DNA from: Flavobacteriales bacterium
Lineage (GTDB): Bacteria > Bacteroidota > Bacteroidia > Flavobacteriales > Flavobacteriaceae
Assembly (NCBI GenBank): GCA_004214175.1
Contig: SGZH01000001.1
Location: forward strand, 62,001-126,000
Length of the DNA stretch: 64,000 bases
Direction of reading: 5' to 3'
The notes beneath the pieces were generated by a model. It was given only the letters and a program-made list of their open reading frames with translations, did no database searches and was not told the origin of the DNA. Below, one piece after another: positions 1-8,593 of the stretch. The position numbers were made by a program, and so were the translations under genes. How positions within the stretch are numbered: position 1 is the stretch's first letter; each line of letters starts with the position of its first letter.

Positions 1-14
1 TAAAAAGTAAAATT

Positions 15-659
15 ATGCGTGATAATTTGCACGATTATCGAAAAAGTTATAACAGAGGAGCTTTAACTAAAGATAAGGTGGATACGAATCCATTACAGCA
101 GTTTAAAAAATGGTTTTATGAAGCAAAAGATTCAGGTAGTGTTGAAGAAGCAAATGCGATGACTTTATCAACTACTGGACTTGATGGATTTTCAAAGGGG
201 AGGGTCGTATTATTAAAAAAGTACGACAAATACGGTTTTTATTTTTATACCAATTATTTAAGCGAAAAAGGAAAATCCATAGCACAAAACAATAAGGTTT
301 CCCTGTCTTTTTTTTGGCCGGGTCTAGAACGACAAATTATTATTAAAGGGATCGCATCGAAGACTTCAGAAGACGATTCAGAGAACTATTTTAACAGTAG
401 ACCCAAAGGTAGTCAATTAGGAGCTTTACTTTCTAATCAAAGCGAGGTTATAGAAAATCGTAAAGTGATTGAAAATAAATTAGTATTATTAGAAAATCAA
501 TATTCCGATAAAGAAATCAAAAAACCAGCAAATTGGGGAGGTTATTTAGTATCGCCAATTTCTATTGAATTTTGGCAGGGTAGGCCAAATAGACTGCATG
601 ATCGCATTAGGTATAGGTTAAGTCATTCAGACTGGATTATCGAAAGACTTTCACCTTAG
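15..659 (+). CDS. pdxH: pyridoxamine 5'-phosphate oxidase (PdxH)
   Basis: Oxidises pyridoxine or pyridoxamine 5'-phosphate to pyridoxal 5'-phosphate with FMN and O2, the last step of vitamin B6 synthesis and salvage, in the cytosol. The 214-residue length is normal for the family. The FMN-binding strand region GRVVLLKKYD lies near residues 62-71 and the C-terminal family signature QGRPNRLHD at 188-196, followed by the usual short tail ending ERLSP. It is the first complete gene in the window and begins only 14 bases from the edge, so its promoter is not visible. The next gene follows in the same direction after about 50 bases. Assignment is firm. Confidence 0.96.
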   Translation: MRDNLHDYRKSYNRGALTKDKVDTNPLQQFKKWFYEAKDSGSVEEANAMTLSTTGLDGFSKGRVVLLKKYDKYGFYFYTNYLSEKGKSIAQNNKVSLSFFWPGLERQIIIKGIASKTSEDDSENYFNSRPKGSQLGALLSNQSEVIENRKVIENKLVLLENQYSDKEIKKPANWGGYLVSPISIEFWQGRPNRLHDRIRYRLSHSDWIIERLSP

Positions 660-712
660 ATTTAACTTTATGTAAAGTTGTTTAAACTACTGTTTATTAG
701 TGTTTTGTATAT

Positions 713-1198
713 ATGAAAAATTTATATTTAGTTCGACATGCAAAATCATCATGGAAATTACCAGTTGATGATCTTAAACGTCCTTTAAAAAAAAGGGGAA
801 TTTTAGATGCTATTTTAATTTCGGATCATATAAAAAAACTTGTTTCAAAACCTGATTTTTTATTAACAAGTGATGCAGAAAGAGCTCATTCCACTGCTAT
901 ATATTTTAAAAAAGCTTTTAAAATTAATGCTAATTCATTTATTATAAATAAATCTCTGTATGACTTTCAGGGTAATAATGTTTTAAGAGTAATCAACGAA
1001 CTGAATGATTCATATAACATCGTTATGATTGTTGGGCATAACCACGCGTTGACATCTATAGCAAATATGCTTGGAGACGTAATTATTAATAACATACCAA
1101 CATGTGGTTTTATAAATATAGAATTTACAACTCAAAAATGGGAATTTGCTAATTTTGGTCAAACTAAGAACGTCATTTTTCCAAAGGATTTAAAATAA
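713..1198 (+). CDS. SixA-like histidine phosphatase
   Basis: Small (161 residues) single-domain member of the histidine phosphatase superfamily. The catalytic RHAKSSW motif is at residues 8-14 with the phospho-accepting His9, and the second catalytic histidine is in VGHNH (H109). SixA proteins remove phosphate from phosphohistidine or other small phospho-substrates; the real substrate here is unknown. It lies 10 bases upstream of a ppx-type gene in the same direction, so the two are probably cotranscribed, which suggests a link to phosphate or polyphosphate metabolism (inference). I do not give a gene symbol because the E. coli SixA function cannot be assumed. Confidence 0.88.
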   Translation: MKNLYLVRHAKSSWKLPVDDLKRPLKKRGILDAILISDHIKKLVSKPDFLLTSDAERAHSTAIYFKKAFKINANSFIINKSLYDFQGNNVLRVINELNDSYNIVMIVGHNHALTSIANMLGDVIINNIPTCGFINIEFTTQKWEFANFGQTKNVIFPKDLK

Positions 1199-1208
1199 AA
1201 TATATAGT

Positions 1209-2093
1209 ATGTTAATTAAAAAATATGCAGCTATAGATATTGGCTCTAATGCAATACGACTACTTATAACAAGTATTATTGAACAGTCTGATAATCAAAC
1301 AAAGTTTAAAAAAACTTCTTTAATTAGAGTTCCTATAAGACTTGGTGATGATGTTTTTAAATTAGGAATAGTATCTGATGATAATTATAACCGGATGGAG
1401 GAATCAATAAAAGCTTTTAAATTATTAATGAAAGTACATAATGTCTCTAAATATAGAGCCTGTGCAACTTCTGCAATGCGCGAGGCTAAAAATGGTCAAA
1501 GTATCACCAAAAAGATAAAAAAGAAAACAGGAATCGATATTGAGATTATTAATGGAAATGAAGAAGCAAAAATAATAGCCTTAACAGATATAAAAAATTA
1601 TTTAGTCAATGATAAAACTTTTCTTTATGTTGATGTAGGAGGTGGAAGTACAGAATTAACTCTTTTTTCAAAAGGAAAATCTATTCTATCAAAATCTTTT
1701 AAAATTGGTACAGTTCGCTTGATTAATGAGTTAGTTCCAGATAATGTTTGGAACCAAATGAGATCATGGATAAAAGAGCATACAAATAATTACCAACAAA
1801 TAACTCTTTTAGGGACTGGAGGTAACATAAATAGCACCTATAAATTTAGTGGTATTAAACCCGGTAAACCCTTGAGCTACATCTACTTAAAAGAATACTT
1901 TAATATGGTAAAGTCATTTTCATACGAAGAAAGAATTTCTAAACTAAATATGAATTTTGATCGAGCAGATGTGATATTACCTGCCTTAAAAATATACATT
2001 TCTGCAATGAAATGGAGCGGAGCAAAAGAAGTTTATGTACCTAAAATTGGACTAGCAGATGGTATAATTAGAAGTCTATATCGTGATAATTAA
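1209..2093 (+). CDS. ppx: Ppx/GppA phosphatase family exopolyphosphatase
   Basis: Actin-like ATPase-fold protein that releases terminal phosphate from polyphosphate, or hydrolyses pppGpp. At 294 residues it is the short single-unit form lacking the extra C-terminal domains of E. coli Ppx. The first phosphate loop IDIGSNAIRLL is at residues 9-19, the second VDVGGGSTEL at 141-150, and the family's NGNEEAK stretch is near 115-121. It sits directly behind the SixA-like gene. I see no polyphosphate kinase gene next to it, although such a neighbour is common in this phylum as I recall. Exopolyphosphatase versus pppGpp phosphatase cannot be settled from sequence. Confidence 0.9.
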   Translation: MLIKKYAAIDIGSNAIRLLITSIIEQSDNQTKFKKTSLIRVPIRLGDDVFKLGIVSDDNYNRMEESIKAFKLLMKVHNVSKYRACATSAMREAKNGQSITKKIKKKTGIDIEIINGNEEAKIIALTDIKNYLVNDKTFLYVDVGGGSTELTLFSKGKSILSKSFKIGTVRLINELVPDNVWNQMRSWIKEHTNNYQQITLLGTGGNINSTYKFSGIKPGKPLSYIYLKEYFNMVKSFSYEERISKLNMNFDRADVILPALKIYISAMKWSGAKEVYVPKIGLADGIIRSLYRDN

Positions 2094-2099
2094 TTGTAA

Positions 2100-2681
2100 C
2101 TACCCATGAATTGTCTCCTTACTTCCTAGACTTTTCATAATTTCTGCTTCAAATATTAAAAGATTTTGCCATTTTTCATCGACAACTTTTCGATCTCCGT
2201 ATTTTCTAGCAAAATTTAAAAATAGCGTATAATGTCCTGCTTCACTTTCCATCAAACTTCTAAAGAAAAGGGCTAACTCTTTGTCTTTTAAATTTTCAGA
2301 TAATATTTTAAATCGTTCACAACTTCTAGCTTCAATGAGGGCAGCATATAAAAGGCGATGTACCAGTTGTGTTGTTCTGCTACCTCCTTTTGGGAAAAAT
2401 GACAATAGTTTAATAACATAATGGTCTTTACGATCTCTTCCAAGTGTCCAACCCCTATCTATAATAATGTTATGGACTAATTCAAAATGACACATTTCTT
2501 CTTTAGCAAGAATAGGCATTTCTTTTACTAACTCCGTATATTCTGGAAATGATACCATTAATGAAATAGCAGTCGAAGCTGCTTTTATTTCACAAAATGC
2601 ATGATCAGTTAAAATTTCTTGTATATTTTTTTCTGCTATATTAATCCATCTTGGATCTGTCGGTAATTTTAGTCCTAACAT
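2100..2681 (-). CDS. miaE: tRNA 2-methylthio-N6-isopentenyladenosine hydroxylase (MiaE-like)
   Basis: Ferritin-like diiron protein that hydroxylates the isopentenyl group of ms2i6A37 in tRNA. The four-helix diiron ligand pattern is visible: E31 (CEIKA), E62-x-x-H65 (EEMCHF), E117 (IEARS) and E147-x-x-H150 (ESEAGH). At 193 residues it matches the short bacterial form. It lies 9 bases downstream of dnaX on the same strand and is probably cotranscribed with it; it converges on ppx with only a few bases between the stops. The family is clear; that this organism makes the hydroxylated base is inferred and would also need MiaA and MiaB, which are not in the window. Confidence 0.9.
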   Translation of the reverse strand: MLGLKLPTDPRWINIAEKNIQEILTDHAFCEIKAASTAISLMVSFPEYTELVKEMPILAKEEMCHFELVHNIIIDRGWTLGRDRKDHYVIKLLSFFPKGGSRTTQLVHRLLYAALIEARSCERFKILSENLKDKELALFFRSLMESEAGHYTLFLNFARKYGDRKVVDEKWQNLLIFEAEIMKSLGSKETIHG

Positions 2682-2690
2682 TTTTATGTA

Positions 2691-4448
2691 TTATAATTCT
2701 AAACCTAATTCCTTTCTTAAAGTGTCTAGTAGAGGATTTTTATCTATTAATTTTTCATATTTTTCAATTGGAGTGTAGGCATATTTTTTTTCTATTGTTT
2801 CATTTACGATTATTTCTAGCGTTAAATCATAATTTTTAAGTTTATCCTTAATAAAAGAAAGAATCTGATGTTCCGCTCTTTCTACTTCAGTTTTAATTGT
2901 AGTATTAGGATAAACTAGGTTGATGGAAGTTCCATTAAGAAACGGTTTTGCCATTGTAAGATGCGACAATAAATTATATTTACCTTCTTTATCAATTTTT
3001 TCAGTAAATTGATCCCAAGCTAAGTGAAACTCCTTTTCTGTAAATGAATTATTAGGTTTTTCTGCCTCCTCAGGCTTATTATCGTTTATTATTTTAAGAA
3101 GCTCCTTTTTCTTTTTAACACTAGTTATTGAAAATGCAGATTTTTTTTTTGGTCTTTTTATCGATAACTCAATTTTTTTCTTTTCCTCTTTATCATTTTT
3201 AGGGGATGTTTGAACTGTTTTTGAGTTTTCACTTACAATTGGTGAAATAGTTGATTTCGAAATTTGAGCTATTTCTTTTTCGTGAACTTCAACTTTGTTG
3301 TTATCAATTTTAAAGTATGAAGGAGGAATAATATCTAAATTGTTTATTCCAGCGAAAGTCAGTTTAGTTTTTTTTTTTTTGAAGTTCTCAGAATCAAAAG
3401 TAATTGATGCCATTTGCATCAAACACAACTCAACCAATAGTCTTTGATTTCTGCTTGATTTATATTTTAAATCACAGCTATTTGACTTTTCGATGCAAGC
3501 TACTAGAAATGTATGAGATGTTTTTTTAGACTGGTCCAAGTACATTTTTTTTACTTGCTGACCAACTTCTAAAAGTTCAATAGTTTCAGGAGTTTTACAA
3601 ACTAGTAAATCTCTAAAATGAGATGCTAGTCCCATAATAAAGTGATGCCCATCAAATCCTTTCGATAGAATATTATTAAACAGAATTAAGGTGTCTGGAA
3701 TATTATTTTCTAATAATAGGTCGGTGACTTCAAAATAATAGGTATAGTCTAGAACATTTAAATTTTCAGTTACAGCTTCTCTTGTTAATTTATTACCTGA
3801 GAAACTTACGACTCTATCAAAAATTGAAAGCGCGTCACGAAGAGCACCGTCAGCTTTTTGTGCGATAATATGTAAAGCGTCATCTGCAGCTTCGATTCCT
3901 TCAGACTTTGCAACTCGGGCTAAATGTTTTTTGGTATCCTGTACATTAATTCTTCTAAAATCAAAAATCTGGCATCTAGACAAAATAGTAGGAATAATCT
4001 TATGCTTCTCAGTTGTAGCTAGGATAAAAATAGCATGCTTTGGAGGTTCTTCTAATGTTTTTAGAAAAGCGTTAAATGCAGCCGAAGAAAGCATATGCAC
4101 TTCATCGATTATATAGACTTTGTATTTTCCAACTTGAGGAGGTATTCGAACTTGATCAATTAAATTCCTAATATCATCAACCGAGTTATTGGATGCTGCA
4201 TCTAATTCAAAAATATTAAAGGCAAAATCTTCATTTTCATTTTGGGAACCATCTTGATTAATTTTTTTTGCAAGTATTCTTGCGCATGTAGTTTTGCCTA
4301 CCCCACGAGGCCCCGTAAAAAGCAAAGCTTGTGCAAGGTGGTTATTTTCTATAGCACTTTCTAAGGTATTTGTAATAACTTGTTGCCCTACTACATCTTT
4401 AAATAGAGTAGGTCTATACTTTCGTGCAGATACAATAAAATGTTCCAT
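2691..4448 (-). CDS. dnaX: DNA polymerase III subunit gamma/tau (DnaX)
   Basis: Clamp-loader ATPase of the replicase. Start taken at the ATG whose product begins MEHFIVSARKYRP (585 residues); a -7 box lies 16 bases upstream, so the possible upstream non-ATG extension is unlikely. Walker A GPRGVGKT is at residues 46-53, Walker B reads IIDEVHM, and the SRC arginine-finger motif follows. The four zinc-binding cysteines usual between Walker A and the LDAASNN motif are absent: that loop is short and acidic. A run of 13 A codes for K357-K360 right after the collar domain; a one-base slip either way causes an immediate stop (see finding). Beyond it lies a lysine-rich linker and a tau-type C-terminal domain. 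Confidence 0.97.
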   Translation of the reverse strand: MEHFIVSARKYRPTLFKDVVGQQVITNTLESAIENNHLAQALLFTGPRGVGKTTCARILAKKINQDGSQNENEDFAFNIFELDAASNNSVDDIRNLIDQVRIPPQVGKYKVYIIDEVHMLSSAAFNAFLKTLEEPPKHAIFILATTEKHKIIPTILSRCQIFDFRRINVQDTKKHLARVAKSEGIEAADDALHIIAQKADGALRDALSIFDRVVSFSGNKLTREAVTENLNVLDYTYYFEVTDLLLENNIPDTLILFNNILSKGFDGHHFIMGLASHFRDLLVCKTPETIELLEVGQQVKKMYLDQSKKTSHTFLVACIEKSNSCDLKYKSSRNQRLLVELCLMQMASITFDSENFKKKKTKLTFAGINNLDIIPPSYFKIDNNKVEVHEKEIAQISKSTISPIVSENSKTVQTSPKNDKEEKKKIELSIKRPKKKSAFSITSVKKKKELLKIINDNKPEEAEKPNNSFTEKEFHLAWDQFTEKIDKEGKYNLLSHLTMAKPFLNGTSINLVYPNTTIKTEVERAEHQILSFIKDKLKNYDLTLEIIVNETIEKKYAYTPIEKYEKLIDKNPLLDTLRKELGLEL

Positions 4449-4463
4449 AAAATTAACTACTAA

Positions 4464-4471
4464 CAAATATA
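4464..4471 (-). promoter_or_regulatory. dnaX: -7 box of the dnaX-miaE promoter
   Basis: Read on the minus strand the sequence is TATATTTG, a full match to the Bacteroidota -7 consensus TAnnTTTG. It lies 15 bases before the dnaX ATG, giving a very short leader. No good -33 TTG stands at the usual distance, so the call rests on the -7 box and its position. Confidence 0.55.
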
Positions 4472-4545
4472 AAAATAGTAGAATTTTTAGGATAAAAAAC
4501 CAAATCTTATTTTTGTCTTTTTATTAACAAGTAACTAATTTATTT

Positions 4546-4553
4546 TACATTTG
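4546..4553 (+). promoter_or_regulatory. rnpB: -7 box of the rnpB promoter
   Basis: TACATTTG matches the TAnnTTTG consensus and ends five bases before the predicted first base of RNase P RNA, the right spacing for transcription start. I did not find a convincing -33 TTG at 17-23 bases upstream. Confidence 0.6.
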
Positions 4554-4556
4554 CCA

Positions 4557-4865
4557 AGCAGACCGTCTCATCGCCTTAATTTAAAATTAATTAAGGAGGA
4601 AAGTCCGGACACCAAAGGGAAGCATAACGGCTAACAGCCGTCGGTACTTTTAAGTATTAGGACAAGTGCAGCAGAAAGAATGTACAGGTAATGCTGTAGT
4701 GAAACCAGGTAAACTCTATGCGGTGCAATGTCATGTAAACCTACAATTGAGGGTTCCCGCCCAATGTAGGAGGGTAGACAGATAAAGAAAATTGGTAACA
4801 GTTTTTTTAGATAAATGATGAGAATTAACTTTTGTTAATACAGAATCCGGCTTATAGGTCTGCTT
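4557..4865 (+). ncRNA. rnpB: RNase P RNA, bacterial class A
   Basis: Catalytic RNA of RNase P, which trims tRNA 5' ends. The conserved core is easy to see: GAGGAAAGTCCGGACACC near the 5' side (about 4596-4613), the ACAG..GAAACCAGGTAAACTC region in the middle, GGGTTCCCGCCC later, and AGAATCCGGCTTA just before the 3' end. The ends are fixed by the P1 helix: AAGCAGACC at 4557-4565 pairs with GGTCTGCTT at 4857-4865. A run of T follows the 3' strand of P1 and probably ends transcription. It lies between dnaX and rsmD, opposite in direction to both. Length about 309 bases is normal for the class. Confidence 0.96.
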
Positions 4866-4868
4866 TTT

Positions 4869-5405
4869 TTATTTTTCAAAAAAACTAAATACGGAACTAC
4901 CGTATCGTCGAGCCTCAGTAAAATATCGATTACTTGATAAGTCGCTGTGTTTTGAATGTTCTATAATTAATATGCCCTCTTTATAAAGTAAATCTCTTTT
5001 AAAAACGGTATTAACAATTAGCATAAAATCATCAGTAGGGATGTGATAAGGAGGATCAGCGAAAATAATGGAAAACTTATAAGAGGTAGTCGTTAAATAT
5101 TTGAATACATCTAACTTTATGGTTTTTATTAAAAAATTTAATTCTTCAGAAATACTGTTAATATATTTTATACAACCATAATGCGAGTCTATTGCAGTGA
5201 GATCTTTAGTACCTCTAGATCCAAACTCATAACTAATGTTACCAGTTCCTGCAAAAAGATCTAACAAGGTTATTTTTTCAAAATCAATACGATTCATTAA
5301 AATATTGAAAAGTGCTTCTTTAGCATAATCTGTAGTAGGCCTGACAGGCAATTTTTTTGGAGCTACTAATCTTTTTCCCTTATATGTTCCAGAAATAATT
5401 CTCAA
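4869..5405 (-). CDS. rsmD: 16S rRNA (guanine(966)-N2)-methyltransferase RsmD
   Basis: SAM-dependent enzyme that methylates G966 of 16S rRNA during 30S assembly. The 178-residue protein has the family's VRPTTDYAKEALFN segment at 21-34, the SAM-binding LDLFAGTGNISYE at 48-60, and the catalytic DPPY at 117-120. It starts with TTG, and this codon overlaps the TGA stop of the upstream DUF3822 gene, which implies translational coupling; no ATG is available nearby. The 3' end stops within a few bases of the RNase P RNA on the other strand. Confidence 0.95.
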   Translation of the reverse strand: MRIISGTYKGKRLVAPKKLPVRPTTDYAKEALFNILMNRIDFEKITLLDLFAGTGNISYEFGSRGTKDLTAIDSHYGCIKYINSISEELNFLIKTIKLDVFKYLTTTSYKFSIIFADPPYHIPTDDFMLIVNTVFKRDLLYKEGILIIEHSKHSDLSSNRYFTEARRYGSSVFSFFEK

Positions 5406-6220
5406 TGAAAATATTTTAAAAGCAAGTTATGGTGCGATTGGTCTTGCTCTGAGGTTTTAATTTCTTTTTTTGAAATGTAAAAGGAAACATTACGGATATA
5501 TTTATATAAAATGGAATGATTTGAATCTCCCTTATTAATGGCTCCAGATACGAATAAATCAATGGTTTCAGGATTCATTTTTAATTGTTCTAAACAGAAT
5601 AATATGTAGTATATAAAATCTTCTGGGGTATTAAATTCAAATGAATTGCATAGTAACAGCTTGTCATTTTTAATAGCTACTAAATCAAATGTTTTTGAGT
5701 AAATATTTAAATATATTTTTGGGAGGTTAAAATTTTTATCTTCTTCAAAAATATTTTTTAATAATAGTGTGATAGAATGGTGGTAATTAAAATTACCAAA
5801 TTTTTCAAACAAAAAATTATTGATATTTATAAAGGGGATATATATAATGGTTATGTCATGATTTTTAAGTGTATCATGAGCAATAAAATCATTTTCTAAA
5901 ATTTTAGCATTAAACTTTAAATAATCACTAGATTTTGATTCATCAAAAAGTGAAGTTGGAGTTAACGAGTAGAGTGTTGTATGATAAATGACATTTATTT
6001 CTGAGAATTCGGTGTTAAAAATAGAATTATTGTTCAATACCGATTTTAATTCCAGTAATAGTTCCTCAGGACTAACAGTTTGCTCAATTTTTTTTTCAGA
6101 AAAAAAATCAATTTCATTTTTAGCGATATTGGTCACTAAAAAAGAAAATCCGGTCAATGTTAATTGAACGGATAGTCTATATTTATTATGTTGATTTATA
6201 TTATTGTTTTGGAGAGTCAT
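5402..6220 (-). CDS. DUF3822 family protein
   Basis: 272-residue protein of the Bacteroidota family DUF3822, function unknown. The start chosen is the ATG giving MTLQNNNINQHNKYRLSVQL. The sequence shows a predicted mixed alpha/beta protein without signal peptide or membrane segment; I recall proposals that the family has an actin-like (FtsA/ribonuclease H-like) fold, but I cannot confirm this by eye. It overlaps the upstream membrane-protein gene by 20 bases and the downstream rsmD by 4, so the three genes form a tight operon. Family assignment rests on the fixed position next to rsmD plus overall resemblance. Confidence 0.75.
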   Translation of the reverse strand: MTLQNNNINQHNKYRLSVQLTLTGFSFLVTNIAKNEIDFFSEKKIEQTVSPEELLLELKSVLNNNSIFNTEFSEINVIYHTTLYSLTPTSLFDESKSSDYLKFNAKILENDFIAHDTLKNHDITIIYIPFININNFLFEKFGNFNYHHSITLLLKNIFEEDKNFNLPKIYLNIYSKTFDLVAIKNDKLLLCNSFEFNTPEDFIYYILFCLEQLKMNPETIDLFVSGAINKGDSNHSILYKYIRNVSFYISKKEIKTSEQDQSHHNLLLKYFH

Positions 6221-6962
6221 ATAATTTTGGCCAATTTCCGCCGGTATCAATATCTTTCATAGTGCCAACTCGCACTGTAGGTCCGTTAATTCCATCTACT
6301 GAAACTAACTGTTCTTCTTGATAGATAAGGTCAGTATCTTGATCACTTAGTAATAATCGTTTTGCAACACTTGCTTCAAATACAGAATAGAAAACATCAT
6401 TTTTTTCAAATTTTCCTGCTTGGAGTTCAAATTTAGAACCTTCAGTAATTTCTTTGTTATCCACATCGGGTATATACATCATAGTTTTGTATCGATCAGA
6501 ATCACCAAATAAAGAATCTTTTACAGATGCAAAACGTAACGTGTCTACAATGATTTCTTCTATATAGTATCCACCTTTTTGTGCATCTAAACCAAATGCT
6601 CTATTTCTCTCTACATCTGCATAACTAGTATCTCTCCTTTGTGTTATTGCAAACTTTGCGGTATCTATAAATTGAATTAGGCTATCAAAATTTCCTGAAA
6701 ATTTACCTTCAATTTCTTGATAAGCCAATTCAGATATTCTAATATCTTTTAAGTTTTCAATCACTTTTGCATATCGAATCCGTTTTACTTGATTAAATTC
6801 TACAGGTCCAATGATAGATTTGTATAAATTGTAACCTAAAAACAAGATAACAACCCAAAGAAAAATTGATATGGAAGGATTAAATTTTAAAGGAATATAT
6901 TTTTCCATCAAATAGATAAGTCCAACGCAAACTAAAATGCTGAGTATAATATTTAAAATCAT
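6201..6962 (-). CDS. conserved flavobacterial membrane protein, function unknown
   Basis: 253 residues. The first 50 hold two hydrophobic segments (about 2-19 and 31-50) separated by a short basic turn; the remaining 200 form a soluble, fairly acidic domain rich in Asp and Tyr. The arrangement suggests an inner-membrane hairpin with a soluble domain, side not determined. I recognise no enzymatic motif. It is first in the operon with the DUF3822 gene and rsmD, which is the only hint at function. Similar proteins next to DUF3822 and rsmD are, as I recall, annotated as hypothetical in flavobacteria. Confidence 0.75.
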   Translation of the reverse strand: MILNIILSILVCVGLIYLMEKYIPLKFNPSISIFLWVVILFLGYNLYKSIIGPVEFNQVKRIRYAKVIENLKDIRISELAYQEIEGKFSGNFDSLIQFIDTAKFAITQRRDTSYADVERNRAFGLDAQKGGYYIEEIIVDTLRFASVKDSLFGDSDRYKTMMYIPDVDNKEITEGSKFELQAGKFEKNDVFYSVFEASVAKRLLLSDQDTDLIYQEEQLVSVDGINGPTVRVGTMKDIDTGGNWPKLYDSPKQ

Positions 6963-7086
6963 AGTTTATATTGAGGTTTGATTTATAAAAAAATGGTTCA
7001 ACGCAAATCTACAATTTTTTTTTAACCGTAAAAGTAATTTCTGAAAAAAACATACCTATATTTAATGCCTCATAGCGAATGATATA

Positions 7087-8511
7087 ATGCATACAACTAA
7101 CATTTATTTAGATTTATTAAAAGATTTTTCTCACGAACCTACTGTCAAGCAAGATAGTGCATTACATATCGTCTCTAAATTTTTATTAAGTCATGATTAT
7201 GAGGAGTTATTTTTACTAAAGGGATACGCTGGTACTGGAAAAACATCAATTGTTGGTACCTTAGTTAAAAATTGTTGGAAAATTAATAAGAATTTAGTTT
7301 TGTTAGCACCAACAGGTCGTGCTGCTAAGGTGATAAGTAGCTATGCAAATAAAGAAGCTTTTACAATACACAAAAAAATATACTATCCTAAGTCAAAAAA
7401 AGGAGGAGGAATCACTTTTTCGCTTCAAAAAAATAAACATAAAAATACTATTTTTATAGTAGATGAGTCTTCAATGATTCCTGATACTAGTCCTGATACT
7501 CTATTATTCGATAAAGGATCATTATTAAGTGACCTAATTCAATATGTATACAGTGGGCATCAATGTAAATTAATTTTAATAGGAGACACTGCGCAACTCC
7601 CTCCAATCAAATTAGATATCAGTCCAGCCCTTGATAAATCGACACTAGAAAATTTTTATAACAAAAAAGTTATCACCATTGAATTAGACGAAGTGGTCCG
7701 TCAAGAAAAGGGAAGTGGAATCTTACACAATGCCTCTAGGATAAGAGAAAGTTTAAAGGATGAATTTTATGATATATTTAAGTTTGAAAAAGAAAATTTT
7801 CCTGATATAATTCGACCCTACGACGGTCAAGAATTAATGAGTGCACTTGAAGACAGTTATTTAAAATCTGGAGATGAAGAAAGTGTTTTTATCGTTAGAT
7901 CTAATAAAAGAGCATTTTTGTATAATCAGAATATTAGAAGTAGAATTTTATACAAAGAGGAGGAATTATCGATTGGAGACCATCTTATGGTTGTTAAAAA
8001 TAATTACTTTTGGTTAGAAACTAATAGTGAAGCTGGGTTTATAGCCAATGGCGATATTATTGAAATATTAGAAATTTACAGTATCAAAGAATTATATGGA
8101 TTTAAATTTGCAACAGTTAACGTCAAAATGATTGATTATCCCACGATGCCTGCTTTTGAAACTGTTTTAATTTTGGATACCTTATCTTCAGAAATAGCTT
8201 CTTTATCATTTGAGGATTCTAATAAATTATATCAGGAGGTCTTAAAAGATTATGAACATGAAACCTCTAAGTATAAGAAATTTCTATCGGTCAAAAAAAA
8301 CATTTATTTTAACGCTTTACAGGTTAAATTTTCCTATGCAATCACCTGTCATAAATCCCAAGGCGGACAGTGGGATACCGTTTTTGTAGAACAACCTTAT
8401 TTACCTAATGGCATTGATAAAGAATATTTAAGATGGCTTTATACTGCTATTACTAGAGCTAAAAAAAATATATATCTTATTGGATTTAATGACGATTTTT
8501 TTAAAGTCTAA
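7087..8511 (+). CDS. RecD-like ATP-dependent DNA helicase (SF1B)
   Basis: 474-residue superfamily 1 helicase. Walker A GYAGTGKTS is at 46-54, Walker B VDESSM at 125-130, motif III GDTAQLPP at 166-173, and the C-terminal UvrD-like part has TCHKSQGGQWD followed by YTAITRAKK (about residues 420-460). This is the short RecD/Dda-type protein that works without RecBC; it lacks the N-terminal region of long RecD2 proteins. Likely a 5'-3' helicase used in repair or replication-fork processing (inference from family). It has its own upstream gap shared divergently with the DUF3822 operon. Recognition is firm, exact role is not. Confidence 0.92.
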   Translation: MHTTNIYLDLLKDFSHEPTVKQDSALHIVSKFLLSHDYEELFLLKGYAGTGKTSIVGTLVKNCWKINKNLVLLAPTGRAAKVISSYANKEAFTIHKKIYYPKSKKGGGITFSLQKNKHKNTIFIVDESSMIPDTSPDTLLFDKGSLLSDLIQYVYSGHQCKLILIGDTAQLPPIKLDISPALDKSTLENFYNKKVITIELDEVVRQEKGSGILHNASRIRESLKDEFYDIFKFEKENFPDIIRPYDGQELMSALEDSYLKSGDEESVFIVRSNKRAFLYNQNIRSRILYKEEELSIGDHLMVVKNNYFWLETNSEAGFIANGDIIEILEIYSIKELYGFKFATVNVKMIDYPTMPAFETVLILDTLSSEIASLSFEDSNKLYQEVLKDYEHETSKYKKFLSVKKNIYFNALQVKFSYAITCHKSQGGQWDTVFVEQPYLPNGIDKEYLRWLYTAITRAKKNIYLIGFNDDFFKV

Positions 8512-8556
8512 ACCAAATACTTTTAAATAAATCAGTATTCACACAAATAATCTTTA

Positions 8557-8564
8557 TATTTTTG
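8557..8564 (+). promoter_or_regulatory. kdsB: -7 box of the kdsB promoter
   Basis: TATTTTTG matches TAnnTTTG and lies 29 bases before the kdsB ATG, in the gap after the helicase gene. No -33 TTG at the ideal distance was found. Confidence 0.45.
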
Positions 8565-8593
8565 AATAAAATTTTAATGTAGATTTTCTGAAA

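Noticed and set aside
3141-3150. A second A run (10 A) in the dnaX linker as a slippage site
   Set aside because: It lies in the tau-specific part, well beyond the collar domain where a gamma product should end; the A13 run is longer and better placed.
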